In this document: in pieces, positions 11,101 to 26,100 of the stretch | Numbering within the stretch: position 1 is the first letter of the stretch | Layout: each line of letters opens with the position of its first letter | Assembly (NCBI GenBank): GCA_032622095.1 | Contig: CP136069.1 | Location: 67,791,319 to 67,855,318 of the forward strand | Reading direction: 5' to 3' | DNA: 64,000 nucleotides | From: Siphonodentalium dalli | Lineage: Eukaryota > Mollusca > Scaphopoda > Gadilida > Siphonodentaliidae | Made by a program: the position numbers and the translations under genes | Notes under the pieces: model-generated | What the model was told of the DNA's origin: nothing | What the model saw: only the letters and a program-made list of their open reading frames with translations | The model's database searches: none

Positions 11101-14100
11101 AGAAAGACTAAAATAGCTAATTCCGTGTTTTTCTTTTCATGAAGCCTCCGACTGGGATTTTTGCATGAGGCCAAAGAAGTTAGGGCAGCCACGTTGCGTG
11201 CGGTGCGTCATCTGGTGCAGGATGACAGTGCTATTGATGTCATTACTAAAGTTCATCTTGATTTACTTATAGCCAGGTGAGTTGCTCAGTTCTGTTAAAG
11301 TCAGGGTTCGCGCTATCATTTGCCTAAAATTTTGGCAAGTGGGTTTTTAATTATGGGATGTGAACTACAGGTACATGTATCTAGTCATAAAACATCTTTG
11401 AAGGTGGAGTATTCATCATTTGGGCTGGCTTCCTGACAATATAAAGGGAAACCCAATCAACAAATCTGTCAAACTAGCATAGTCAGCATTGATTGATGTT
11501 CTGTATAGTTTTCATTGATGTTGGAATAAATACTTTGAAATGGGCTCTCAATGTATACGTAGACACTGTCACGTTGCATGAAACAGCATATCGTAATTAT
11601 AAAACTGTTTTTACAGTTAATCCCCCTTTGTCTGTTTGGACCATGGACGCAGTCATTGTAACAATGCATATTACCGGCAACATTGTATAACACTCATTTA
11701 TGATGTTGGTGTTATATGACCAGCGAGTGTAAGACAGTAGGTTAATCAGCCAAATAAGCTACTGGCCTCTATTTAATTGAATCATTGAATTGAATTATGT
11801 TTTAATAATTAAATCTTTTTAGGAGCCTGGATTTGGTTTTGGATAATGAAGTTGAGAGAATTCAGGCAATCAAATTGATTAGAAAATTATGCCATGTGAG
11901 TGCCAGTAAAATGCCGCCATCTTTGCTGTACCCACTGGTTGCTATAGTGAATGATGGTGCACATGAGCGCGACAGACTTCTCAGAATCTCCATAGCAACA
12001 CTTTGTGAACTGGGTGAGTGAATAAACTTAATGGCTTAATTATATTTCTGTTTTCTGTTCTGTATTTATTTTACAAGCCAGTTCCGTCTTTTCAAAACAC
12101 TGATGATAATTCACTAGACTAGATTCTTTAGATGTTGGTTTTGAACCCCGAGATGGACATCCAGGTATAAAATCTCCTTGTCCCCACACCTGGTTGTAAT
12201 GAGCAATCTGATTGGCTACAACATAACATTCAAATAACTATGTCCCCCATTACCCTTGACTGCGGGGTTGAAGAGAATGAGCTCGAAAAATTGGGGGGTA
12301 TATGTGCATGTGAATCATTGGGGAGTATATGAGCATGTGAAACATTGGAGGGGGTATATGAAGCACCATTGAACTGGCAGTTACCACCAATCGTGATGTT
12401 GCTCTATGCCATGTTTGATGTCGCCTGATGCTCGAACCATATATAGGCTACTGAATTCTTCTCACTGGTGTGAATTAATGTGAGAGCCGACAAAGACCAC
12501 AATTAACTTGATTCCTTAGGCCTTAAGAAAATATTATTATCTCTGGAGATTTGACACCTGGATGTCTCTTTTTGAACCCCTCAGCTCAGACTCGGGGTCA
12601 ATATCAACTAGGTTTTAATACCGGTATATGCCCGGTTAATACCGGTATATGCCCGGTTTTCAAGGAACTGGTTGTGGGAAATTTTAGAGGCTAGGAGCCG
12701 GGAACAATCCTGTTCCCTGTCTTGTCGGATACTCATAATTAAAAGTGAGAGACAATCAAGAACAATGTTAAACTTTAACTCAAATTACATTAAAGTTACA
12801 AAATAAAAGATCCAGTAACATTCTAGATAGTTATCTGAAACAAATCAAGGAAATGTTCACCATCACAAGTTCACATTCAAAGAATCCGAATTAAATTCTC
12901 CAAGTTAAAATGGTGTCTACTAAATGTTACACCTGTATACTATTCTGCAGATGATTTGCAACTTACATTCTGCATCCGCAAAATTATACAGGTGTAAACT
13001 CATAACATTTAGTGACACCATTTTACATACTCATGTAAAATAAATGAAACATCATGCTTATACTAATATGATTACATATACATGTGTGGACTTTGGACAA
13101 ACCTAGATGACTGATTGGAAACATGGTAGATGATGTTAATACACTTGGAACCTGGTCAAGACGACATAAATAATGAAAGTGTGAAGACAATTGACTGTAG
13201 ATTACTGCACTTTCCAAGGTTCATAATTCCTGGTTCCAAAACCTTGATTTCACGGGATTGGGGAATCGAAATTTAGAACCGGGAACCAGGAATTCCCGGA
13301 TTAAACCCTAATATCACCATACAGGTATTAAATCTACATGTTCCCCCAATGTTGCCGGGGATAACTTATAAATAATGTACTCCACAATGTTGCCAGATAT
13401 AAAGCATTTATTTTCAAAACAATGGGCCTACAACTTTAAGTTTCGATTGTTTCCTCTCATCAATTCACATCAATAAGAAATATTCGGTAGCCAACCAATG
13501 GCTCAGATGGGGCAATGTCAAACACAACCTGCTAGAATGATACAACTTATCAAAACTGTCAGGGTAAAGGCCATCCTTAACCCTTCCATGACGGGAGCTT
13601 CCTGAAATTTTGCAAAAACTCTGTGCCAGTGCATTCTCTTATACATGTATATGCGAGTCTCCCATATAAGAGAATACATTGGCCTAACATATAAGAGAAT
13701 ACATTGGCCTATACTTGATATTGAAAGCCAGTGCATTCTCTCATATATGTGGGGCTCCATATGGGAGACCTGCATATATAAGAGAATGCACTGGAACATG
13801 GTCTTTAATGCTGCAGCACAGCTTCCGCCATAAAAGTGTTATACATGTACTCTTGATGCTTAGCATGTTTTTATTCACCACTGCACTGGGTGACCGAGGA
13901 CATGGTGATTTGAGAAATCCGTCATTAAACTTGCAATTTGCACCCTGATGTGGGGAGAAAAACATGTATCTATGTACCTGGCATAGTAAGGCCTAAAAAA
14001 ATAGTAATGTTTCCAGTAACCCGTCTGCCACTAGTCCAGACCTCTGTTTCTACTAATTACTACTAACATAAATAAAAATTTTTTTTTTTATCAATATCTG

Positions 14101-17100
14101 ATCATTGTAAAACTGTGCTGGTCAATTGCCGATCTGCATTATTTACACCAGGAGTAGGTGTTTTGAGATGGTGCGCCCTTGTGTATATGGGCCGCTTCAA
14201 CTGTCAATGATCAATTTTTATTAAAAATACCACCAAGGCTTCATTATCCCTCCCAAAGCCTGCAATAATGTGATCATTGTGTCGTGTTATACCATTTGTA
14301 CTGCCAGGATAACATATTCAGAATGAATATATTCTGTATATTACTCTTATAAAAGTTAAAAAAAAATTATTGTTTTTTACCGCACCTGTATTTGATATTA
14401 GATGAAATTTGATTATATTTTTAGCTGTGAATAATGTGGCTGCAGTTGTACAATGCTGTGGGATAGGAGCGTTGATGAATTCAATTCTACTGTGTCATCC
14501 ATACACGAGAGTAGCCGAAGCCATCGTCAATACAATTCTGTATCTCCTTAATCAGCCAGAATCAAGGAAAATCCTCGGCCAATGTGTTAACCTTCAGGTA
14601 ATTAACCCTTTGAGTGCCAGGTCCGATTTTTGTATCAACCCATATACCCTGTGCCAATGCATTCTCTTATATATGCGAGTCGACCATAGGTCGCCTCGCA
14701 TATATAAGAGAATGCATTGGCCTAACAATTTTTCATCATTTGTTTTTATTTTTTACAATTTTTTACAATTTTAATAATTTTTTAAAAATCTAAAAAAAAT
14801 AAAATGTTTTTTTTATTTTTTTAGGGCCGATTTTACAGACCGTAAATTAGGGCCGATGAGATCGGCCCCTGGCACTGAAAGGGTTAAAGATGGTCTCTCT
14901 TCCCATCAAGTTTTATATTAGAATAAATTATTTATATAACAATGGTCTCATCTATGAAATGCCCTAAAAGTGTAAATGCATTCTAAACCTACACCCAGCC
15001 GTTCACTCGATTACATAACATCCAATTGATATATAAATATATATCTACTACAGCCTACCTATTTAAGATATCCCAAATACTAATCCACAATCTGTCCAAC
15101 TCATTGATTTGACCAGTAACAAATGCCATGAAAATTATTGCTACGCATAACACAAAAAAACTGATTTCCCGATTGGACCCACCAGTCAACACCCCGAACA
15201 TTGTCAAACCTATAAGCTGAAACATTTTATGAAGAATAGAAAATCATAAACCTTTTTAGCTATTGAGCTATTGCCATGAGTTGGTGTCTGTTGTCCGTGC
15301 GTCTGTCCTTGCATCAACAATTTCTTTCGAAATGCCCTACAGGCCGCATCCCATATCAAACTTCATATGTAGTATTTTCAGGGTGATCTATAGATGCGAG
15401 CTATCAAATTCTTCCGAATTTCGATGAAAAACATGGCCGCCAGAAGCCATCTTTGATTTCAAATTTGAATCCATCGGCACGCCATACAGCCTGCAGTTAT
15501 GGCTGTATCATTTTTTAATTTTGCTAGCACGATTGTGATCCCTGTAGATGGGAGCTATCAAATTTGAATAATTTTCAATGAAAAACATGGCTGCTGGCAG
15601 CCGTCTTGGATTTTACTCTTGCACTGGCTTACAAATAGCATATTAGGTATATTTGTTGTAACACACACCTGCATGGCGACTCCTTGTTGACAATCACAAC
15701 ACCTCTGCATTGACATTTGTGTTTACATCCTGCCTAACTTTTCCGATTTCCAATCAGTTATGAGCTGAAAATCACAGCTCAAGTTGGCAAGATATCCGCC
15801 TATACTCACATCTCTTAGACATGCAAAACTGTGAAAATTTAATTGTAACTGCCAAGGCCAGGGTTTTTATTAAGTACACTGATTTTTTTTGTTGACAGTT
15901 GACAGTACCTGACTAGTGAACATGATATATACATACCGGGTGACATTTACACCCATTTGATAGCCTATACATGTGTGATAAGGGTCTTCCCACTGTGAAA
16001 ACGACCAAATATTAGCACTTACATGTTTATTATCAAGCAGTGAACCTCTTTGTATGAGTTACCACATTTTAATAACAAAAAAAATCCACCAAAAATGCTC
16101 GAACCCTCGTTGGCATCACATCGAATCCTCCATGCTCACAACGAAGTCCTCCATACTCACAACGAATCCTCCATGCTCACAACGAATCCTCCATGCTCAA
16201 CGAATCCTCAGATAGATCTATTACACCATGTGAGTTGAGGCCCACCGGTAACCAGAATGAGGTCACCAGATGATGAATTTGGTGATGCTAGCCTGCGGTG
16301 CCAGATAGCATCACTGAATGCACCTTCTTGGGACCTCATTTTCGCAAATGTCAGGAATAATCTATTTTGTTTATCTCTGCGAGAGATTTCCGATGAATGG
16401 CACGAAGACATATTTCCGACTAAATCCTGAAAAATTTCCCATTATTCTGCTGTGGTTAAAGGGTCATATACTTTGGGCATTACTGTATGTGTTGCTCTTG
16501 CAGGAGTTGCTGGCGCCTTTAACTGACTGTCATTATCAGACCCTGAGTAATTCTTCCGACAAAAACTATGGGTAAGTTAATAAAAAATTTATGATCTATT
16601 GCAGCAAGGATTAAGAGATGGATTCTGTGCCTTTAGTTTTCCTAAATTTGTTTCAGTAAATACTGTGGCTAAAAATATGGCATCATAATGTGCCTCCTAT
16701 ATACACATAATGACACAAGTGTGTTGACAAGTGTGTTGATATGTCACGCATGCCAGCGAGGAAGGATAGAATGAGAGTCGCAGCCTTAAATTCTATCCTT
16801 CCACGATAGCACAAATGCTGTATCGACAAACCCATCAACACGTATCGTTCACCCATCCTAGAATTAAAAAACAGACTTGGAATGTTTATCCAGGCACATA
16901 CAGGGCTTATTTTGTCATGTGTGATGATGCTTTTATTTCATAGTTCAGGTTTAATTGTTGAGGCGAACACCATTTATGTCATGCGATGTCATCGTGATTT
17001 ATGTGGAACATGTTGGACATACGTATTTATAAATATGGCTTCTCATCAGGAACAAGGTGTAATTAAAAAAGGAGATGCACCTATTGTAATACAGGTTTCC

Positions 17101-20100
17101 TCACATATTCCTTAATGGGAGGAGCTTACCATTGCTAGGGGACAAGGTGTTTGCAGATATAGTTTTTCAGTTTTACAGCACCTACCTTTGTGCTATAATA
17201 AACCCAACAGCATACCTTCTTTTCATCTTTAATTGTCAAAATTATTACAAGTGTCACACACAATGAAAAACCGTGTTAAAATAATGGATGAATTTCTAAG
17301 ATCATTGCACAAATCAAAATTTTGGTACGTTCTGATTTGTCAACTGGCAGTTTTACACTAAAAGTATGCTCTGATATAAAAATTAGAGCGAACAAAGAAT
17401 TTTCAATTGAGCAAACGACCGGCTCAGTCACTGATTGATAAAAAATATTTGCTAATAATTATTTTATTGAAAACTGTGGAAACGTCCATTGCATAATCGT
17501 GTTTGAATGTTGAGCTATGTTCATATGTTGTTTTATATTCTCTTACAGAGAGGAGAAAGAAAATGCAAGGCTGATGAGTCGTGTTGCCTTGGTTACAATT
17601 CTGAGGTCATGGCCAGGTAAGGATTGTATAAGTTTCTGCTAGCTATCTTTCTTCCTCCATAATGGTGGAGTATTTATTTATTAATTTTGCAAACATGCAT
17701 ATTAATTACGTTGTGTGATGGGTGCTTGCTACAATATTCTTTCAAGGTCACCCCCTCAAATTCTGGGGCATCATCAAGCTGCGCCCCCAAGGCCAGAGGG
17801 AATAAGTTCTGATGAGCCATTTGATCAGAGGAAGCCCCTTCCATGGAATCCCCCAAATGCAGGTGGTCCTGACCAAACTGGAATAAATGTCGATGACATA
17901 CCACTATGATCGCATGACGGCGGAGGAGCAGGCCCGGATGTATCCCGAAGGTATTACGATTCCAGGGGATCGACTGGACCCCATCTTGTAATGATGTGGG
18001 CCACTGCACCATGGGGAAGAGTCAGAAGGCCATTTGGCTGGTGCGCTATGTCTATGAGAGCATATGCGTCACGTGACAACGAGTCTTCCCCACCCAGAAC
18101 AGCCGCCAAAGGCTACTCCCAGGTGCCCAATAAACAGATCTTCGTGGCAGGAATCCAGGCCGAAATCAAAATACTGATGGAAATTTCACTCTATGTGGAA
18201 TAATAGTATATCGATGTGAATTTTTTCGAAATTTAATAATCGTATTGCCACTACCATTAGGCACCTGAGAGAAAGGTGCCGGAGCAATCGCCCGTGAAGA
18301 TTGGTTTCCCGAATCAACCGCATGCAGCACCCGCCTACCATTGGTTCAACTGCCGTAGCAGGACCTGGGGGGCCAGAACTGGTCCTGCCCGAGGTAAAGA
18401 CTGGTACGGTTGCTCAAAGTAGGTAATCATTGACTAATATGCCCTTACCCAACGATAACAAGTAATACACCCGTGAATGAGCAACCTGCACGGTGTGTGG
18501 CCATCAAATTCGAATCATGTTCGACTGCAAGACATGCTGTTAGTTATAACAAAGCAAGGTTAATATACATAACACAATACAACCTAGGTTATTGAATATA
18601 AAGTAAGGTTAATATAAAATCACGTTATACCCCTGGCCACGTGATCTTACCTGCTATGACAGGTAAGATACTGTCTTTTCTCGTATATGAGGACGATGAG
18701 TTCCGAATGCACATAGGCAAGAACTAGGCGGTTTCCGTTAGGAAAGTGCGCTTACAGCGGACGTGAAGATACGAATGCCTGTATTTTCGTCATGATTGTA
18801 TCGAATCGTTTTGTCACATAATCAGTGGATATGTCGATGATATACCACTATGATCACATGACTGCGGAGGGGCAGGCCCGGATGTATCCCGAAGGTATTA
18901 CTATTCCAGGGGATCGACTGGACCCCATCTTGTAATGATGTGGGCCACTGCACCATGGGGAAGAGTCAGAAGGCCATTTGGCTGGTGCGCTATGTCTATG
19001 AGAGCAAGAGCGTCACGTGACAACGAGTCTTCCCCACCCAGAACAGCCGCCATAGACGAAGAGCCATGTCATGGCCGGTTTCGGAAATATATTGGCAGTA
19101 GATGTGCGCAATATAAACGCTGCGCATGTAAGCTCGCTTTAGACATGTAACAATACAAATGCAGTCCTTTCTGCGCAATATAAATGTGTTGCATGTAACT
19201 GCGCATCATACACGAGTGAAAGCTATGTGGCAGAATATCGTTTTGATATATGTGGAAATAGAAGTTAGTGAGCCAAGTGATGGTCTCTACTGGAAAGACT
19301 ATTGGCAGTGAATCTGGAGCACGTGACAATATGTATTCTTTCTATTTCGCTGTTTGCCGTTATCATTCACTGATGAAACTGCAAAGTATGTCAGTATTGG
19401 GATGAAAACTGTTCACCATATGTAAGCATACTAGTAGTCAGTTCTGACAGCATACATGAGGCCCTGATACGATATGATTGTCATGTACAATGTATGGAAC
19501 TATTACGGCGTGCAATACATCATTGCAAGCTCGCCCACGCCGAGGCATATTAGAGCCTACGGTAAGATGGCTTAGTGTCAGGCCACAAAGTTTTCACTTC
19601 ATTGCAGGCGGTGAACAATAGTTCGTAGGAACCCAAACTGTACATACATGGATGTAAAGAATGCAACACAATATTTAGAACGTCAGACAACACATCAATT
19701 CGAAGTGTGGTTATATATGTGATAACGAATACCATCCCCCTGTTACGGAGTGTTAGTAACTATTGTACTGATGATACAATGAGTTATATGATATTTAATC
19801 GTGATAGACAAGGTAGAATTTTCGAAATACCTTGAAGTCGATGTAATGTGTTATTACATTTGTCATGTGTCTAACAAGACCACGCGCTCATACATACTGG
19901 CGGGCGTAGATTCGCAGGTATTGATCGTGAAAACAATATTACAGATCGCTCAGTCGAAAGAAATGTGAATTGTCATCTGATAGTGATAACAAGTACTATC
20001 TTTCGTATTTATTCATGTAAATTATTACAAAGGAGGATATGGCTGTCCTGTGCAACTTTCTGCGAATTAACAGAGCAGTGCCATGTATGATTTGGCAGTA

Positions 20101-23100
20101 TACATTAGGATACAAAGCAACGGAACTTACGAAATAACCGAAGCGAGTCGACGGAAACTTATGTAAAGTGAAACACGTGTAGCACGAAATTAGGAGACAT
20201 CGCATACCGTACTACATTGCGTCCTCAATTGTAAGTCATGATAGTCATCACGCCGTATGTGTGGCACAATATGCACTATGTGGTTTTGCCACAAGTAAGC
20301 TATGTGCTTCTTTAGTCATTGTCAAGATGGCCATCTTAATTCCAATTGTTGGAAGATAAATGCCGTCTTGAGGAAAACAGAAAACACGGAAACAAATTAC
20401 GGATACAGTGAAACGAAAAAAGTTCCCGTTTCGGATGTGAGAAATATTAATTAACTATCGGGTACAATAAATTGCAAGTTTGTAATATCAACAATAAATA
20501 TTGAGTCGATAAACTCGCAACACAGAAAGATACAACCTTGAGAAAATAGAAACGATCCTGTCCTGGCGAGGAGGAATAAAAACTGACTAGACAATAGATA
20601 GAATGCGGGTGTATTCATGCGAGACTAATCTGGACACGGATGTGAGTGGGGTCGGCACAGCAATAAAATTTTAACCCTCCTGATTGACACAAGGCCGGAG
20701 ACGTAATCCATATAGTTCAGTTGAGGGCTTCTCCTTGGCGGAAAAAGTAATATTATTTATAAATATTATATTTCATGAGTATTCATAAGTAAGGCCAGAA
20801 AGATATACCTGTGTTTCTGGTGACATGCAAGAAAAAAATAGGGGTGGGCGGGTGGCTTTTCATTTTATTTTTTTACTTTGCTCAAAATAAATATGAATAC
20901 CCCAGACTGCTTTTCCTTGTTTTTAATGTATATGTACTATAAAATAATAAATCTAAGTACATAATATTAGAATATAGTGTCATTTATTGTTTTATTGAAC
21001 AAAACATGAAAAAATAAGTTTTATTCGGCTGTGACCTAATTGAAGTGTGGTATAATTTCCGGTTTAACAGTACACACGATGTGTCTGTTTTACACGTAAA
21101 TTAATCAGTTTACATGGAAAATGAAATCGGATGCAAAATAATTTTGTAAAATTCAATAAAATGAAAATGGTCGGGATGCCGGAATAGGAGCGGGCACAGG
21201 TGTTTTTTATTTTGGCCTAAGGGTCATTTATAACCTGGACAAAGTTTTGTCCTCATATTAAATGTTTATGAATATCAGTCATCATGCTCTTCCAAATCTC
21301 GGTCGACCGCTGTATTACACCTCAGTAATACCACAGGTCACCTCGATTAATTAATTCATAGCTGTAGTTCTCCTAGTTAGTTTCAACTCCATATATTCTT
21401 ACTTACGTTCAATGGGGTTGAGTCGACCTGTCCCCTCTAATAATAATTTACAATTAACATTTTACTCAATTTCACAAACGTCTTTCTGAATCCTCAGTTG
21501 ACAGCAACACAATCAATTTATTTAAGTTTAGCCTAATATACATTCATATCATATGATATTCCACGATCAGTGTTTAGGAGTTTAATTATACAGTAATGTT
21601 CTAAATAATCGACTCCTAACCACAGCAGAATTATGGGTAACTTTTCAGGATTTAGTCGGAAATATGGCTTGTTGCCATTCATCGGAAAGCTCTCACTGAG
21701 AGTTTTCTGATGAATGGCAACAAGCCATATTTCCGACTAAATCCTGAAAAGTTACCCATAATTCTGCTGTGGTTAAGGAGTCAATTATTTAGGGCATTAC
21801 TGCAGCTTGTTTGATAGGTATCAACACAAGCATGTGTGGCATTGTGATGAAATCAATAGAAATCAGCTGGAATGATTGTTTATTTTTTGAGTTCGCAAGT
21901 TCACGTTGTGCATTCAATTCAACCTCTGATTGATCAAACTTGTCCTGTGGGATTGTTTTGATTATAAAAGTTTGCTGCCACGCCTATGGGAAATCCATGG
22001 TTTTCGAGCATAATGCAGATTTTCCCAGCCCCGCATAAACAAAGACATAATGAATGTGCGATAAGTTGTAAAAATTAGTTTTTCCATGAGAATGAAATAT
22101 CGTATTACGGATAAATTTTGGAGCATGGTATAATATAGTGTCTGATTGTAGTTCTTGATCATGCAAATGATTCCTTGCTGACTGTCACAAGATGTTGCAC
22201 AGCCTCCAGATAGGGAGTGTAAAGAGTGTCCAAGTCACTGATAGCCCCCCGTATTCAATGATATTTCCAACTAGAAATGCATTTTTTGCCAATAATTATT
22301 TATTGGGATGTAATTATAGGAAACATTCATTTTCTGATGTATCTCATGACCCAGTCTCACATATCATGATATGTACATCATCACAATTTATAAGTTTGTA
22401 ATTCAGCCCCAATGTGGTTATATATACCATGCAATCCCCATCAGCAAATTTTTCAAATTATCACAATTTTAAAGATATATTATGTGCTTATTTCCAGTGT
22501 TCGCCCTGCCGTTAGCCATTTTAGAAAATTGCGAGAAAAAAATACAAAGTGGCTAAAATAAATATGCTGGTGGCTAAAAATATGGCTACAGGCATTTTTC
22601 GTGTCGACCGCGGACTGAACGACAATTTATTGTAAAGAAAAGAAATTAACCGGTTTAGCACAAGACGACTTAACGTTATTCGTGAGAGTTGATGAGAAGG
22701 ACAAGATTACGGATGTGTTCGATTAGCTATATTATCGGGCATCAGTTTCACGCCCTGGGCAATTAGTTAATGATCGTTTAGAGGTGGATTCATTTGATGC
22801 TCTCACATATGAGTAAACATATATTTTTATGAAATGGCTTCTTGTATAACAAAAGGGCTTTATTTTATGGTGTTATAAACTGATTGCAAAAACGTGAAGT
22901 CATATATACGCTCAATTCAATAGCTTCTCACTTTTCATGGACATTAATGCAGTGGACAGTGTTGAATGGGACAATGAGACTCGCGGTCATGACATTAAAG
23001 ATGGACCTAAACTTAGGCAAGATGTAGTGTTAGCCTGCAGGAAGTTTGCGTCTGTTCTGGTTGATAATTTGAAGAGTAGATTCGCTGATGATGAGGACTC

Positions 23101-26100
23101 AGAGATCCTCTCTAGTTTGACCAACATACTGTTTGAGCCGTTATATAGTGATAAGCAAGTTATCATAAAGCATTCCAAGCAATTGGTGGATTATTTGAAA
23201 CAATGCGCGATGATGACATTAATGAGGAAGAAGTGAAAACTGAAATTCAGGAAAGTGTGTAGGATCAAAAAGGAGATGGACGATATAGACAATTATGTTC
23301 AGTTTGCGATAAGAATTAAAGAACTCTTTCCGATAGTAATTTAGCGGAATTTCTGTATTGTGTACCAGTGTCAACTGTAGATTGCAAACGAGCGTTTTCT
23401 TATTAAATCTTATTAAAACCAAATAGACTGTCTGCGGCATATTTGAACATTCTCATGAAATCAGTTGGGCCTCCAATAAATCAGTTTGATTTCGAACTTG
23501 CGTTCCGAAAGTGGAGCGATATTAAATCGCGTAGGATTTTCAGCAATGTTTGAATTTTGAACGTTATTGTTATTTGTTTATGTTTTGTATTGTTATGACT
23601 TATAAGTGCTGGCAACTTTGAGTAAATAAATGTTTATAACGTATTACATCTTGTGCTAATTTATCCCACAGTATGTGGCTAACAAAATTGCACAAGTGGC
23701 TAAACAAATGGCTACAAAGAATTTCGGGCCAGGGCGAACACTGCTTATTTCACAACTTCAACTTGTTATTTCAGCACTCAGCCGCTATACCCATTTGAAG
23801 AATGCACCATTGAACTATTATTGTCGAAATTGTACCTTTCGTAAAATACGACATCTGAACTACCTGAACAAACAGTCCAGCTATCGTCCCAAACAAGTCA
23901 CCGATAAACAAACGAGCATGATTTTTATGAAAACCCTGTGCCAATGTATTCTCTTATATTTGCAAGTCTCCCATGGGGAGCTTCGCAAATACAAGAGAAT
24001 ACATTGGCATAACAATATTTACCTTGTCCTTGTAAGCCAGTGCATTCTCTTATATAAGCGATGCTTCCTATGGGAGACTCACATTCATTTATTTAAGAGA
24101 ATACGCTGGCACAGGATAATTAATGCTGCACCAGTCCAGATAAAAAGGGTTAAGTTAGACTGCTAATTGTTTAAATGGCTCATTGCAGGCATGATCCACT
24201 TGTGTCATCCAGCGAGTTCAGCCTTGCACTCCTTAGTCGACTGTCTACATCTGCCATATATGGATATGAGGGTATGTACATGTATGTCAATCTTGCATTC
24301 TGCAGTGGACTCTCTTCATCTGCTACATATGGATTCTGCATCAAGTAATATATACCTAGGAGAACCAAGCCTTGAAATAGGGTGTCTGTCATTTGCAGAA
24401 TGATGTCTCCAGAGGGTGAATTTAGTGATGCTACCCCGCATAGCGGGCTAGCATCACCAAATTCACCCTCTGGGGACCTCATTCTGCTTACACCTCAGCA
24501 GAATGAGGTTCCCAGAGGGTGAATTTGGTGATGCTAGCCCACTATGCGGGGGTAGCATCACTAAATTCACCCTCTGGGGACCTCATTCTGCAAATGACAG
24601 ACACCCTATTTCAAGGCTTGTGGAGAACATGCAGGTCATCGTAAAGATGGAGTAAAATTTTTGCCAGAATTTGACTTCTTTGTTCTTATAAAATGCCAAC
24701 GTCCCAAAAAACCACCTCGTTTTGAGGGATGTGGGGTCTGCAACCTTTTATTTTCATATTAAATACACTAAGTATCTTCTTTTCATCTGTTATTAATTAT
24801 CACAGAGCGATTCACACTTCTCAGTTATGCAATGACATGTGCAAACACTGGAGTTTGGGCAGATGCTAAAATTACAAGGTGACTCAAGCTTTGCTCAGAG
24901 TTACAATAGGCTGACTTCTGGTGGCCCAGGGTGAGAACTTCACCTTGTAAAAAGAGCCCTGAATGAGTATTATGAGATGAATTTTTGACAATGAATCACA
25001 GTAAGTGTTTGCATTGGAACATTTTTGTTAGAGCTTTACAGTTTGAAGAAAGTTATCTTTGATTATAATACTGTGAGTTTGATGAAGTTGGACCGTAGGG
25101 AATTGTGTACCAAATGTAACAAACAGTTTTTAGCTCAACTTTACTTTATTTCGAGATGTCCATCTCAACAATTTCCAATAGCAGGGCTTATGTTGTACCT
25201 TTGGTCAGATCAGTATGAAATTTGTCATGGGTGTTGACATTGACATGCAGATGAGAACCAGTCATTATGGGGTCACTTGGCAAAAAAACATTTGGATTGC
25301 AAAATTCAATCCACTTGCATGGGCTACAGGCTGGAGTGTTCATCTGATCATCATGAAATTTGTAGTGGATGTTAATATTAACATGTAGATGGGAGCGAGT
25401 CATTTTCGGGTCATTCGGCCATAAAACATGGCCGTCGACAGCCATCTTGTATTTTACTCTTTGCGTGACTAAATCCTTTGACACGGGCTACAGGTCGTAC
25501 CTTTGGTCGGATCATCATGAAATTTGTTAACATTGACATGTAGATGGGAACAAGTCATTTTGGCCATAAAACATGGCTGCCGGCAGTTTTCTTGGATTTT
25601 ACTCTTTGCTTGACTTGGCACGGGCTAAAAGTTTCAATTGAAAACATGGCCACCAGTGGCCATCTTGAATTTTACTTTATATATATCTCTTCATGTTGAT
25701 AATCTAGTATTACTCAGACATTTCAACTTTTCGCATTCCTAATCGCTCCATTGACTTTAACAGATGAAATTGTTCCTTTTCGAAGTTGAGCAACAGTGGC
25801 ATTGACACTTTCATATTTTATTTGGTTGTGTTTCGTCATGGAATTTCATCAAAATTTAAGACAATATCACATGAAATCATGTGATTATAATACAAATCAT
25901 CTTTTAATTTTCAGAAAGGTATATTGGAGTTCCTCTTTGAGTTATTCCGATTTCCTCTGCCGACATGGACTAGTGATTTCTCCCAAGCTTTGGTATCAGT
26001 AGGTAAGATTGATTATTATGTTTTTAGCTCACCTGAGGCATCACTCCTCGTCCGTCGTCCGTCCGTCCGTCTGTCCGTCTGTCCGTCCGTCAACTTTTTT

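Larger units (their letters stand above)
22495..23743 (+). mobile_element. hAT element with degraded transposase, 8-bp TSD CTTATTTC
   Basis: The ends are CAGTGTTCGCCCTG and CCAGGGCGAACACTG (inverted). A perfect 8-bp duplication, CTTATTTC, lies at 22487-22494 and 23744-23751. It contains two pieces of a hAT-family transposase on the + strand (separate entries). Both subterminal regions repeat gtggctaaa motifs. Length 1249 bp. Confidence 0.92.

Noticed and set aside
16120-16206. CRISPR-like array
   Set aside because: Short direct repeats without spacers; a minisatellite in a eukaryotic intron.
17887-19052. LTR retrotransposon
   Set aside because: TG..CA borders fit, but target duplication, primer-binding site and polypurine tract are missing.
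23675-24166. 163-codon + strand open frame
   Set aside because: It runs through a family A hairpin and the end of a hAT element; the repeated peptide is the hairpin arms read in frame.
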